Assembly: GCF_019578655.1 (NCBI RefSeq)
Contig: NC_063259.1
Location: 23,795,277 to 23,859,276, forward strand
Source of the DNA: Ricinus communis
Lineage: Eukaryota; Streptophyta; Magnoliopsida; Malpighiales; Euphorbiaceae
Direction of reading: 5' to 3'
Length of the DNA: 64,000 bases
Under the pieces are notes generated by a model, which saw only the letters and a list, made by a program, of their open reading frames with translations, ran no database searches and was not told the DNA's origin. Positions within the stretch are counted from its first letter, which is position 1; every line of letters starts with the position of its first letter. Of this stretch, positions 37,501 to 48,350 are shown piece after piece. The translations under genes were made by a program, and so were the position numbers.

Positions 37501-37995
37501 CTAAAAGTTGTCCTTTAGTAAGAACCGCTGGTGAATCCAGCGGCATAGCTTTGTTGCTACGCCATTCAATTTCCCCATCACCGGCAAAGTGTATAGAACG
37601 TATGGCACAGGCCGCGCTGCGTCTGGCAACAGAAGTGATGCCAGTGAAGCTAGAGAACAGGAACCAATTATCCTCATAATCGCTTGACAAAGACGAGAAG
37701 GAAATGCCAACTCAACGCCATACGCAATGCAATATGCAAGTAAACTAGCAATAGCAAATTGGGTAGTGACAGGGTGCGTCTCGAAGGGAGATTTGCTCGA
37801 CCCTTGACATTTTATCTCAATAAAATTAAGAAGCACCGGAACAATGAAAGCAAGAATGGCATGTAGAGAAGTTGAGGTAATCAGCTGTTGTTGGCCGTTC
37901 TGAATGTTGTAAGTGATGTTGAAAGATAGCTGCTGTCTATTAGAGAAGAAAGTTCTGGGTGAGTGGGGGAGGGAAATGCGACTTGAATCAGCCAT
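37501..37995 (-). CDS. Unrecognised four-helix membrane protein, copy 1 (C-terminally shortened)
   Basis: Intronless, 164 residues from ATG at 37995. I do not recognise the family. Seen: N-terminal soluble part with SRISLPHSPR and NRQQLSFNITYNIQNGQQQ, then four hydrophobic stretches, about residues 50-68, 83-104, 112-130 and 134-152. The second half contains the conserved-looking LLLPDAARPVPYVLY. It is nearly identical to the plus-strand gene at 40691-41260 for most of its length. Near the end a one-base difference shifts its frame, so it stops at TAG (37501) while the other copy continues for about 25 more residues. Homology to the other copy continues past this stop to about 37440, so the shift is a later change. 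It may be a functional truncated protein or a young pseudogene. The 5' side shares a TATATATA box with the other copy. Confidence 0.6.
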   Translation of the reverse strand: MADSSRISLPHSPRTFFSNRQQLSFNITYNIQNGQQQLITSTSLHAILAFIVPVLLNFIEIKCQGSSKSPFETHPVTTQFAIASLLAYCIAYGVELAFPSRLCQAIMRIIGSCSLASLASLLLPDAARPVPYVLYTLPVMGKLNGVATKLCRWIHQRFLLKDNF

Positions 37996-38352
37996 TGAAG
38001 TGCCAATATCGGATCTGTGTGGTCCATACTGACTAATATCGTTGCTTTCAATATATATAGAAGGATGAAACACCGAATTGCTTAACTCTCCAGTAGGCTT
38101 CTTTGCTATTTGCTCATTTTTGCTAATTTAAGGTCAAACATATATTTTTTATTAGAGTAACCATTTCCACCAGTCAATGGCCATTTTGTTTTGTTTTAAA
38201 CGTATTTTTTTATATTCACTTATATATTTAGAAAATAATTTTCGAAACGTGCTTATCATAAAATTAAATCATAATTAATGTGAAATTAACATCTCTTGAT
38301 TATAGACTTATTATTATTATTAAACCTCATAGGAGCTCTAGTAAGTTTATCA

Positions 38353-38680
38353 TTCTTTTTTTTTTGAAATAAACTTTTAATTTCATAAAGATCAACATCA
38401 ATATTCAGAAAACAAGACCTACGACAATGACAGAATGTCCGGATTAATCAATGGGATAGAATTCTGGTCCAAGGAACCTGACGTAGAATCTGCTACTCTT
38501 GCGATTGTGTGAGAACAACTCTCGCACATTTCCTAACACAATAGAGTTGAAACTCTGCAAAAAGAATGAAGAAGCTTCTTGCAAGTTACTATAAAAATAA
38601 AGACACATACAATAAATAAAATTAACCTTCGATTATTTAAAGAAACAAACAAATTGTGTAATAAGAGTCTTCTTATCTAA
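38353..38680 (-). mobile_element. Possible LINE 3' end, minus orientation
   Basis: On the minus strand this ends with ATGAAATTAAAAGTTTATTTC followed by an A run (T run at 38355-38365 on the plus strand). That resembles the 3' end of plant LINEs, where a short AT-rich tail precedes poly(A). No coding motif is readable upstream. Confidence 0.25.
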
Positions 38681-38990
38681 TGGACGTCTCCCTTTCAACA
38701 TCACTTGCAACGTTCTGAAGAGCGTTAATCTCAGCCAACAATCATTCCAGTGCTTCTTAATCTGACTGACATAAATTCTCAAGGAACAAGCGAATCTCCC
38801 TCACCCGGCTACTTCCAAGATTCCCATTGCCAGTTCACTTACCTTTGGACTCACCAGCTATATTTAAATGCTAGTTTTCGTTTTGGACAATCTGCAGGCC
38901 TCCGAAGACCTGCTAGCTGACCTTCATGGATGCACATTAGCGACACAGGAGACATTCACATAGAATCAGCTGTGCCATATTAATACATTA
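38680..38990 (+). pseudogene. Decayed third copy of the four-helix membrane-protein gene
   Basis: Blocks of plus-strand sequence align with the intact copy at 40691-41260 in the same order: TCAACATCACTTGCAAC (copy: TTAACATCACTTACAAC), then CAGTGCTTCTTAATCTGACTGACATAAA (copy: CGGTGCTTCTTGATTTTATTGAGATAAA), then CTCCCTCACCCGGCTAC and CCCATTGCCAGTTCACTTACC (copy: GCTATTGCTAGTTTACTTGCA). About 55-60 bp between the first two blocks are missing and stops interrupt the frame. A later segment (LHGCTLATQETF) continues in frame past the clear match and may derive from a more distant paralogue. It lies between the two intact inverted copies. Confidence 0.6.
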
Positions 38991-38999
38991 CAAGCAAAT

Positions 39000-40560
39000 G
39001 AACATCCAAAGTGGTGAGTCAATTGCTTTGCTAGGTACAGCATATGCCAAATTCCCTAGTGAAACTAGGCTAGACATGAGAGAAAATTGCTTCCTTAGTG
39101 GATCTCATTGGACCGCCAACCTAGACAGGTGACAGGGGCCAGTGTGGGAAAGCCATAAAAAGGATTTGGAAAGGTCCAGTAGCCTCTCAAGTGAAATCTG
39201 AGCTATCATCTTGAGTAGTCTTGTAAACTAAAAGACACCTAGTAACAAATAGCTATCTTTCTTCCATATTAGATATGGATTGCGTGTTGATTGATAGTAA
39301 AAACAGAAACATAGAAAGTAGCTAAATATTCAAGTCTAGTTTACTTTCCTATGTTGATTTTCCAAGCAATTGGCAAAACTAGCTAGCTATTCAATTTGAT
39401 TTTGGGAAAATATTGAGCATTTTCGAGAGTATTTTCTTTCTGTCATTATTTTGTTCCACCTTCTCAAATATGATAACTCTTTTATTTTTCTCAAATATTT
39501 ATTTTCTTTCTTTCTTATATTCCCTCTTTCCAGGACATTGTTATCCCTTCATCCTTTCAATCTTTCATTGTGTTGTTAATCCCAGAAATAGTCTCCCGAA
39601 TGTGATGTTTATAGGGCTGCCTATATGAATAAAAATATAAAAATCTATCCATATGAAATGATTTCCCATTTGTCTAAAAGGTAAAAAGAAAAATGCTCTC
39701 AAATCTATTGCATAACCTCAACTCTTATCATCTAGATTTAATTGCTAAATACATAAATTGAGTATAAAGAAATACATTTAAAACTTTAAAAGCCGACCGA
39801 TTGATGGAAATGATTACTCAAATAAAAAATATATTTGACATTACTTGGCAAAAATGAGCTTGTGCCGCAGTGTTACCATCAACCAATCGCAAATGGTTGA
39901 CTTAACAGGGTAAAAGAAAACAGAAAAAGAACCAGAACTAAAAAAAGAAAAAAGAAACACAAGCATAAGCTAATTATCACTTGCAACTCTCTTAATTAGT
40001 GTGATTACTAATATTTTAATCAGACACTAGATATCCCGAAATGATGACAAGATCCCTTTTTCAGGTTCTTGGATAAACTACTAATATATAATTGGTTAAT
40101 GGTGGAGCTATTCCATTAGCGGGTTGTTCATAAATTTTTATTTATATATTATAATAAATATTTAAAAAAATAATATGTATGTATATTTAATATTTTAATA
40201 TTAAATAATTGATATATAATTTATTATTTAAAATTAATAAACATATAAATTTAAGATATAGATAAAAATATATATGGGATTAGGCAAAAGTTTGCTCATT
40301 TCTCTACCTTCCAAGAAACGTTTCTTGTTCTTGTGTTATTTTAACAAGAACAGAAGGTGAAAGCGCTCCATCACTCCATTCATCAAAAATACACATGCAC
40401 GTCCTACAAATTTTACTGGTCATGAAGAAAAAGTCCTGAGAGAGCACCAACAGAGTGGAGCCAAAGTGTGTACCTGCATGCTTACTTTTTAATATAACAC
40501 TATTTCCTCTATACCTTTTCTAGATTCAGATTTATTGCCATTCTAGAAGTCATATTATGT
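39000..40560. other. Spacer between the paralogous copies
   Basis: Mixed then AT-rich DNA. No trusted coding frame; the open frame at 39413-39628 is low-complexity. The last 150 bp before 40690 are the promoter of the plus-strand copy, with CTTTTATATATAG at about 40628-40640 as the TATA element, shared with copy 1. Confidence 0.45.
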
Positions 40561-40690
40561 GCAGAAAGAAATATGGTCAACAGGAAAAGAAGCAGACAGG
40601 AATTTAAGCAATCGGGTGTTTCATCCTTTTATATATAGAAAGCAAAGAGTTAGTCAGTATGTACCACACAGATCCGAGATTGACCCTTCA

Positions 40691-41260
40691 ATGGCAGGTC
40701 CAAGTCGCATTTCCCTCCCCCACTCGCCAAGAAGCTTCTTCTCTAATAGACAGCAGCTATCTTTTAACATCACTTACAACATTCAGAATGGCCAACAACA
40801 GCTGATTACCTCAACTTCTCTACATGCCATTCTTGCTTTCGTTGTTCCGGTGCTTCTTGATTTTATTGAGATAAAATGTCAAGGGTCGAGCAAGTCTCCC
40901 TTCGAGACGCACCCTGTCACTACCCAATTTGCTATTGCTAGTTTACTTGCATATTCCATTGCGTATGGCATTGAGTTGGCATTTCCTTCTCGCCTTTCGC
41001 AAGCGATTATGATGATAATTGGTTCCTGTTCTCTAGCTTCACTGGCATCACTTCTTTTGCCAGACGCAGCACGGCCTGTGCCATACGTTCTATACACTTC
41101 ACTGTTGGTGGGGGAATTGTATGGTGTAGCAACAAAGCTATGCCGTTGGATTCACCCGCGGCTTGTGCTAAATACAACTTCAAGTTTTTGGGCACCAAAC
41201 ATGAGAAGAACTACTTCACTCTTGCCACTTACCGTAGTATACGGATCGACGGATGCATGA
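40691..41260 (+). CDS. Unrecognised four-helix membrane protein, copy 2 (full-length)
   Basis: Intronless, 189 residues from ATG in TTCAATGGCAGG. Same architecture as the inverted copy at 37501-37995: a polar N-terminus (about 1-48), then four hydrophobic segments at about 50-68, 83-104, 112-130 and 134-152, and here a polar C-terminal tail (about 155-189). The absence of a signal peptide and the short loops suggest an integral membrane protein with both ends on the same side. The upstream frame is open to 40559 but has no ATG before 40691. The upstream TATA region is conserved between copies, so both may be transcribed alike. I see an unnamed plant family here; function unknown. Head-to-head orientation and the decayed third copy between them point to local duplication with inversion. 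Confidence 0.7.
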   Translation: MAGPSRISLPHSPRSFFSNRQQLSFNITYNIQNGQQQLITSTSLHAILAFVVPVLLDFIEIKCQGSSKSPFETHPVTTQFAIASLLAYSIAYGIELAFPSRLSQAIMMIIGSCSLASLASLLLPDAARPVPYVLYTSLLVGELYGVATKLCRWIHPRLVLNTTSSFWAPNMRRTTSLLPLTVVYGSTDA

Positions 41261-41690
41261 GTGATTTATGTAATTAAAAATTAATTAATATATCTTATAT
41301 ATATTAGCTTGGTATATGATAATATGACATGTGTATTTGTTGCATTAATTGAATAAAAACATGCACTGAATGCTTCTTATTGTTTCTATTATAGAAGTAT
41401 GCTAATTAGAGATGAAAAAGATAGTAATATTTAATAGACTTTTCCGACCATGAACTTTAGATACTCAATGAATCTTTACTTCATAAATATCTCTACCATG
41501 CTATTCAAAATCTTCATCCCCCAATAATGATACAATCAGGCTCTCAATCAGCGCCTTCCCTTATCGTGCAAAAATATAAGAACAAAATAAAAGCTTAAGG
41601 CTCAATTTGGCCACTAAATTAATTTAAACGTTGAATTTATTCCAAAATTAACTTATTTTTTGGCTATTAATTCGCCTTCAAAATCTTTAA
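41261..41690. other. Spacer, no feature seen
   Basis: AT-rich 3' flank of the membrane-protein gene. No coding or RNA feature recognised. Confidence 0.4.
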
Positions 41691-42352
41691 CTAAAAACTC
41701 TAACAAGCCATTTTGTCCTCCTCCATTGATAATGATGGTTCGGCTGTGAATTAGACTTTCTAAAATCAAACAGCCTAGTTTCACGAACTTAGACTTAGAG
41801 GTTAGCAAAGTCGCGCGACACTTAGTTAACTTGTGTGTCAAAGTCGAACTAAGTAAGCTTAGATGTGAGTTAGAAGAGATTTTCGGTGAGCAAAGTAGGC
41901 AGCAAAAGTTTAGGACTAGTATGGAGAGCTTTGTTGAATTTCTCAACCCTCTTTACAAGTATGTGGGATGGCTTCTATATAGGTTTTCCACTTCCTTAAC
42001 ATGTAGCTAGGATTAATTCATCTAGACCTTTCTACAAATATCTCATGTACATGGCTTTCCTGGCAAGCTACTCTATTTACAAAAGCATGAGAAGTTTCTG
42101 GAAGGCAGCCATCCTTGCTCCTTCATGTCCTTAGCTTGGCTTGGCAGTACACAACCTTGCTCATTCCGCAGTACACAACCTTGCTCATCCCGCAGCATTC
42201 CAATACCTTCTAATGTCTTCCCTTGTTTTTCTAGACAGCACACTTGGGCTAAGCAAGCAGCAGCCCACTCTTGGCACATGTTGGACACATTTATGTCCAT
42301 GTGCACTACTATGGACATGCCTTGCTCTCCCAAGATGAGACGGGCTGTGACA
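41690..42352 (-). mobile_element. Probable solo LTR, minus orientation
   Basis: On the minus strand it begins TGTCACAGCCCGTC at 42352. A TATA box (CCTATATAGAAGCC) at about 41970 is followed by the LTR-like transcript start region TTGTAAAGAGGGTTGAGAAATTC, which is characteristic of plant LTR promoters. The far end (CA side) cannot be fixed and no matching flank repeat was found. Open frames on both strands at 42073-42379 fall in its U3 part and are not genes. No internal retrotransposon sequence is adjacent. Confidence 0.5.
42144..42191 (-). repeat. Two 24-bp tandem units in the U3 part of the LTR
   Basis: GCAGTACACAACCTTGCTCA followed by TTCC or TCCC occurs twice in succession with one mismatch. 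Short tandem units in U3 are common and may act as enhancer-like promoter repeats. Confidence 0.8.
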
Positions 42353-42379
42353 CTAGCCTCTAGTTTCATTGATAATTAA

Positions 42380-43640
42380 TAGTATATTAAAAATGAGGAA
42401 CCCATAATCTCTTTGAATTCTTGGATTAGTTCAGGTATTGTTTGAATAATTATAAGAAATGAGCTCTTCATTGTATTTATAAATCTTATACCAATAAATA
42501 TTTACTCTATTATGCTTTCATTTATAATTGAATTGAAAAAATTAGATAAAAATAAAAAGAAAAATTGATAAAACCGGTTAAAAATAAAATTTGAAATTAA
42601 TTTAATAATTAATACATATTTAATTATTGAAATTTTTTAAATAATTTCAGGCATACACCAACCATAAATGATAAAAAGTTGATATGTATTAGTAAGAGAA
42701 GCAAACAATATTTGATGATTGGCAACCACGTACTCAAATGATACTGCATGAGCTATCTCAGGTAATGACACAGTCTATAAAACAATAATTATTTTGATTA
42801 GTAATTGTAAGAATATTTTTGAATAATAATGAGTTATTAGACCTATTATTATTCTTTGAATAATTAGGGATGTCCAGGGCTCAAGTTTTGATATATCCGT
42901 GCTCTCTCTATGACTGGTGTATGCCATAGTTAGTACCCTCTTAAGAAAAATAAGTGAATTTTGTTAAGACCAAATATGAGATGATGTTTCAGCAAAATAT
43001 ATAGGGAAAAAAAAATCTACTATTTGAGCCTCTAAACTTTTCAATTTAATTTATTAATCTCTTAATTTTTATTTTATTTTATAATTATTTTAATTAATAA
43101 ATATTGAGTCCTTAATAATTAAAGTAGGTACTCAATAAAGTAAAATTAAAAAATTATTTTTACCAATATTATATATTATTAGATGATGCTTTCCACCATT
43201 AGACAATATCATCCACAGGAAATTTAAATTGACGTAGCATTTACATCTGTACATATGTATAGAAAAAATAAACACACAATTAATTAATATAAAATGAAAC
43301 CATTGGCTGATATATTTCATTCGAAAAATGAAAACATATCAGTTTTATCAAACAAAAACTAAATTAGGGAGCGGATTGGGATTATATTCCAGGTCTTTCC
43401 AAGTTTATGATTAAGTGGTTGTTGGCAATGTCCTTCTTGTAAATAGGCTCTCTTTTTTTTTCTTTTTTCCATTATTACGAAAGATATTCAGATGTTTTTT
43501 TGAAAAGTAATCTTAAACCAGGATTTACAGAGAGATCTTCTAAACCAAGAAGAACATGGGTTTGTTTTGAGCTACTACATTTTTGCCTCATTTCTTGGTT
43601 GTCAGATTGTAATCAAAACCTTATTATAAAAATTAAAGGC
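42380..43640. other. AT-rich intergenic DNA
   Basis: No gene. The part 43010-43150 (TTGAGCCTCTAAACTTTTC ... CTCAATAAAGTAAAATT) looks like a heavily decayed relative of the MITE found at 60754-61057. An open frame at 43132-43320 is AT-rich noise. Confidence 0.4.
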
Positions 43641-43648
43641 ATATATTA

Positions 43649-44843
43649 GCAGTCAAATTACTCTCCTTGTCTCTAAAATTTGACCCTAGTATCATTAAAA
43701 TTTCTAAATTTTAATTTATAACACAAAATTCTATGAACTTTGGGTTTAATAACATTAAACTTCCTACTATCAATTTTCATTAAATACATTAACGAGACAG
43801 TCTAAGTGTTAATTTAAGAAAATAAAATAAAATGTAATATCATTAAGTAGGACACCTCGTTTAATTTATTCTCTCATTTTCATCTTTTTTTCTATCTTTT
43901 CCTCTCTCTTCGAAATTTAATCCAAAAATAAAATAGTGAATTTCGGAATAAGAAAATTGATAAATTGGGAAACAGATTGGAGCACGGAACAATCCTACCA
44001 AAATCCAATTTTGGAAGTTACAACTCTCCGCCACCTAACCTTAATTTTGTGTTAATGCTCATCATCAACCTTTACTAAAAACTCTTTCTTTCTCTTAATG
44101 TTTTTGAATAATAATAAGAAGAAGAATAAGAACGTAGCAACTTCTACTAGAAGCAATAGTAACAAGATCTACTGGTTTCGTAGCCAAGCACTTCACCACC
44201 ACGATGAACATTCCAAAGACAAATAAGAACCTTCTCAGGACTCGATTTCTACTTCTGGTGTTGTAAATGATGCTAATAAATAATATAGATTTGATAGCAA
44301 TTTCAAACAGAGTGTTTTTAGGTTTTCCAGCTCTACTTCTTCTTCGTCTACTATTAAGAAAACTGGGAAGAACTCGGTGATTAAGGGCCGCTGATTGAAG
44401 TTCGGTACTGTGAATGAGAAGGAGAATCAGAAATCTACTTCCAGTCAAGGGAGTGCCCCCCGATTTGTTGTTTGTTTGAAGAAGCGAGGAATTGATTGTA
44501 AAATTTCAAAGGTTTTGCTTTTTAGAGGAATGGATTGCAAAGTTTCGAGGGTTTTGTTCTTTTTCTTTCTTGGATTAAATTTGAAGGAGAGAGGAGAAGG
44601 TAAAGGAAAAAGAGGAAGATGAGAGAGATGAGAAAATAAATGGAATATCTTACTGATATGTCCTATTTAATGACGTAGCCTTTAATTTTATTTTTTTAAA
44701 TTGATACTTTAACTGTCTGCTCAGTTTTTCGTTAGTTTAGTTAATAAAAATTAACTATAGAGAATTTAGTGTTATTAAATTTAAATTTTAAAAAAATTAG
44801 TATTATAAATTAAAATTTAGAGAAAATTAAGATAATTTAGCCA
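43649..44843. mobile_element. Non-autonomous Mutator-like element with long inverted repeats, carrying a broken gene fragment
   Basis: The left arm (about 43649-43905) aligns with the reverse complement of the right arm (about 44590-44843) over some 230 bp: shared phrases include CTAAATTTTAATTTATAA, TTTAATAACA, ATTAAATAGGACA-type and TTATTCTCTCAT. The interior (about 43920-44620) has more balanced, coding-like composition. Long inverted repeats around gene-like sequence with no transposase are the hallmark of Pack-MULEs. Target duplication not identified. Confidence 0.55.
44098..44622 (+). pseudogene. Broken open frame captured inside the Mutator-like element
   Basis: One plus-strand frame runs 175 codons from an ATG with only three internal stops (at 44224, 44281 and 44392). 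The readable pieces are rich in Ser, Asn and Lys (for example VATSTRSNSNKIYWF, STIKKTGKNSVIKGR, NEKENQKSTSSQGSAPRF), resembling a disordered basic plant protein. I do not recognise the source. The pattern fits a host-gene fragment that has begun to decay. Confidence 0.4.
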
Positions 44844-46418
44844 CATATTAATATTAGTATCGTAAATTTGCAAATTAATTGAAATAAAAATAAATCAAAT
44901 TATCTAGAAATATATTGAGAGCTAACTAAGCTACTCAAAATCAAATCAGTCCCATTCATAGAATGACCATTTATTTACTATTTTATTAGTTATTTAGCGA
45001 TTGTTATTGCCGGTTCACATATTATTTTGCACATTTTTTTTTAAAGCCGCATATAATTTAAGGTCTCGTTTGGGAAAAAAATCTTTAAAATTTATAAATT
45101 AAATTTTGTTAAAATAAAAAAAAAAATTATTTAATATAAAACTAATAAATTCTACAAAATTCCTCAATAAAAATGATCAAAACAAGCACTAGTTTAATTT
45201 ATTTCAGACAGAATTGGATCATTCCCATCTGTAAACAACATTAAACTCCGTAAACTAAAATAGTATCCATCGAAGTCCCATGCCAACGAATACTATGGAC
45301 TGTCTACCGATCTCTCCCCGTGAGTACTTCACCCTTCATTAAATCTCAACATGTGAATTTATATGATTCCTATTGTAGGATAATATTACTTGAGTTCTAA
45401 GATTTAAGAGTCACATGAACCAGATATGATACTGATACCGATATTCATACCAGTCTCTAATTATTTTTTTGAAAGTTGATATTATTACTCAAAAAATATT
45501 CAAACTGATAATACTTTACAATTATTGTGATAAATCCAAATTAGAAATACAACTGTATAAAATATAATTTATCATATTTAAAAAGTTTCAACTAAGCAAT
45601 TTAAATACTTGATGAAGATTTAATTTTTAAAAATTAATTTCAAACTAAATTGTCTGTATACATTTATACTGTCTGTAAATCAAGCCTAAAGACTATAAAT
45701 CTAGCCCACAGTATTTGTCTAATTAATTAATTGAAGTTATTCAATTTGATTTTATTTTCATGATGAGAATAATGACCAAGAGAAAACTCGCTTCTTCTTA
45801 CAGGAGGAAGATTCAAAATGGTGTTATTTTGAAGCTCCACTTCTCAAGGAGCAGCATGGAACAAAAGTACGGAAGGGCACGACCAATTTTATAAATAAAA
45901 TATAGATAAAAATTCAGTTAAAATAAATTTTATGTATAAATTATTATTAAAATTCATCGGAAAAGAAATTACGGTTCATATATCACACACGTTAATGCTT
46001 AAAATAAATATACGACTAACATAAATAATGAAATTTCAACTGCTAATTTCGAGTTGAGTACTTTTATTGAAAAGAAGAAAAAGAAAACTTTTGAGGACCA
46101 CAGAAAGATATTGTACATGAGGTATTATTGGTCTTCAGCTAAATATTCAAAGAACTTGTTTGATGGTGACTTGTCAATGGTTTGGCTTCCATAAAAATGT
46201 TAAATAGTTAGAAGATTTTTATTTTTCATCATTCATCGTCTACTATTAGGTCTTCTGTTACATGCCTCAATTATTCTTCCTTTTCGGAGAACATCAGCCA
46301 CATTTCTTATCTTTTCTCCACTGTCTCTTTCTTAAAACTTCATAATTGTTCATCATCACGTTTGTGAACGAACTAAAACTAATCTCAGTTAAATCTTTTT
46401 TTGTTTCTATCTGCTGCT
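44844..46418. other. AT-rich intergenic DNA
   Basis: No coding frame, RNA gene or transposon border that I can support. The last 150 bp are C/T-rich and may be the leader of the small open frame that follows. Confidence 0.4.
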
Positions 46419-46614
46419 ATGAGTATGACAGGTTCAGTGAAGTTGATGGCAGCTCTCAAGTTTATATTTGGAAAATTTAAGCCTAAGAATTTACATTACA
46501 AGAAGATTGATAAGACTGAGAGCATGAGGATGGAGATGAGCCCAGAAGTTGGTTGCTAAAAATTTGCAGAAAGCTGATCTTATTACAATGAAAAAGAACT
46601 TTGGTTGTCTCTAA
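46419..46614 (+). CDS. Small basic peptide gene, possibly frameshifted
   Basis: The ATG at 46419 opens 46 codons (stop at 46559): residues include VKLMAALKFIFGKFKPKN then LHYKKIDKTESMRMEM. Composition and context are more gene-like than anything nearby. At the GAGATG|AGCCCAGAAG junction the next frame takes over with AQKLVAKNLQKADLI up to a stop at 46614. From memory, small plant proteins exist in which a K-x-SVRVEIRSRK-type stretch leads straight into A-x-KLI-x-K-x-LK-x-AD, so the two halves look like one gene with a small deletion. Either a short variant peptide or a recent pseudogene. Function unknown. Confidence 0.4.
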
Positions 46615-46886
46615 GACACTCGAATTGGGAAATGGAACGTATTTCTTGGAATCAGATTTTGTTTTCTCTTTTTTATAGTAACAAGGAACTTTTTTCCCTC
46701 TTTCAAGAATATGTTAGATGTTTAGTTATATATATCTGCATCAATTTTAAGTTATTCAAAGAGTTCTCTGGTTAGTATTATTACTTTGAAAATATGGAGA
46801 AGCATTCCATCCACCGTCCTCTAATATATGAAAGAATCTATTGGATTAAGGTTTTCTAAAGGGTTTTTAGGCTTATAATATTTTTA

Positions 46887-47196
46887 AGGGAAAACTCAAT
46901 TAAACTACTTTATGGTTTAAAGTATTTTTATTTTAGTCTTATGATTTGTTTTTTTTACTGTAGTATCCTGTGAATTTGACCGTTAGCAAATAACTGCTAA
47001 ATTGTAAAATACTGTTAAGACGCAATAGCTATTGTTCTTCTAACCTGATAATGTCAGCACTTACTAAAAATGTTATGCAATTTGACCGTTATTTGCTAAC
47101 GATTATATACATAAGATACTAAAGCGAAAAAGAATAAACCACAGGTTCTAAAACAAAAATACATTAAACCATATAATAATTACTAAAATTTTCTCT
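46887..47196. mobile_element. MITE with about 110-bp inverted repeats
   Basis: Left arm from AGGGAAAACTC and the reverse complement of the right arm from AGAGAAAATTTT align through ATGGTTTAA-GTATTTTT and into CGTTAGCAAATAAC, where both arms share a 14-base block. Total length 310 bp, no coding capacity. Typical of short Mutator-type MITEs. Confidence 0.6.
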
Positions 47197-47814
47197 ATTT
47201 TTAATTCTTACTTGGAAGGATTAATAAGTGGAGTATATAATTTTTTTTATAAGTTTTAAAAACTTGCAAAAATTATTCAAATCTCAATTCACCAAGTCAA
47301 TAGACTTAAGAAGTAGAGTTCAAAAACTCTATCATCTATTCTTTTCAAATAAAGCAAAACTTAAATTCTATTTTAACTTCTAAAATTTTAGTTAAATTTG
47401 CTTTACAAAATGTTGTGTTGTTTTTATCTCAAATTTACCAGAATTATTCTTGTTCGACAATTTACAGCTCAAAGAGCGTTCGATGAACAAAAAGTAATTT
47501 TAAAATAAAATTCATTTTCATTCTATTTTCATCCTAAATATAGTCCACTTTTTCATTCTCCTACTAGTTTGTTTTTTAGCATATTTTCCTTAGAAAGTGA
47601 GATCTATGTTTTAACTTTTGTTGCTTCTCTACAAGTATAATTACTGTGAATATCTTTTTTGATACTCAAATTATGCTTATTATTATATGTACTTTTATAA
47701 ATTTCTTTATTCCAATGAAACCTTTATTTCACATATAAAAAAAAATTCACTAAGCATTATATGATAGTCTAGCCCTGCGGTAAGAATAAACTATTTAAAT
47801 AAGTTTTTAAAAAG

Positions 47815-48350
47815 TAAAGTTTTAAAATACGGAAATATATGAATGAATTATATCTCATATTGAAATAAAATAAAAAATAACTAATAACTAATTATATTAG
47901 ACTTTTTCGGTTGTAGATTTAAAAAAAAATTAAAAAATTTAAAATTGTCGAGTTTAAAAAAATAATAAAATGTATAACTTCTTACAAACTTTTGGAATCC
48001 ACCAAAGAAATAAAACTGTAAAGTCAGTGGGAGAATTCTTCTAGTAAATATGTGGTTTAAAGACAAATTAGATGGATGTCGTTAGGCATGTAACATGCTG
48101 GTTAGAGAAACGGTCCGATTAAAGGATAAATGGATATTGGGTCAAGAATAAAACGCTTGGACAAAATAACTTCTAGCAGATTTCTAGAATGACAGACTCT
48201 AAATACGAAAATATATGAATGAATTGAATGTTACATATGTAAAGAATTAAACTTAATAAATTTGAAAAAGAAATTAGAATAAACAACCTCTTAAAAGTTG
48301 TGGAGTTCACCAAGGAGATAAAATTAAAAAGTTAGATATTTCATATAATT
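47815..48350. repeat. Diverged direct repeat, period about 375 bp
   Basis: AATACGGAAATATATGAATGAATT at about 47826 recurs as AATACGAAAATATATGAATGAATT at about 48203. About 150 bp further on, the phrase TTTTGGAATCCACCAAAGAAATAAAA recurs as GTTGTGGAGTTCACCAAGGAGATAAAA. This is an old tandem duplication. Confidence 0.6.

Noticed and set aside
42073..42379. Overlapping open frames of about 98 and 84 codons with an internal repeat
   Set aside because: They lie in the U3 part of a probable solo LTR. The apparent peptide repeat is the 24-bp DNA tandem repeat.
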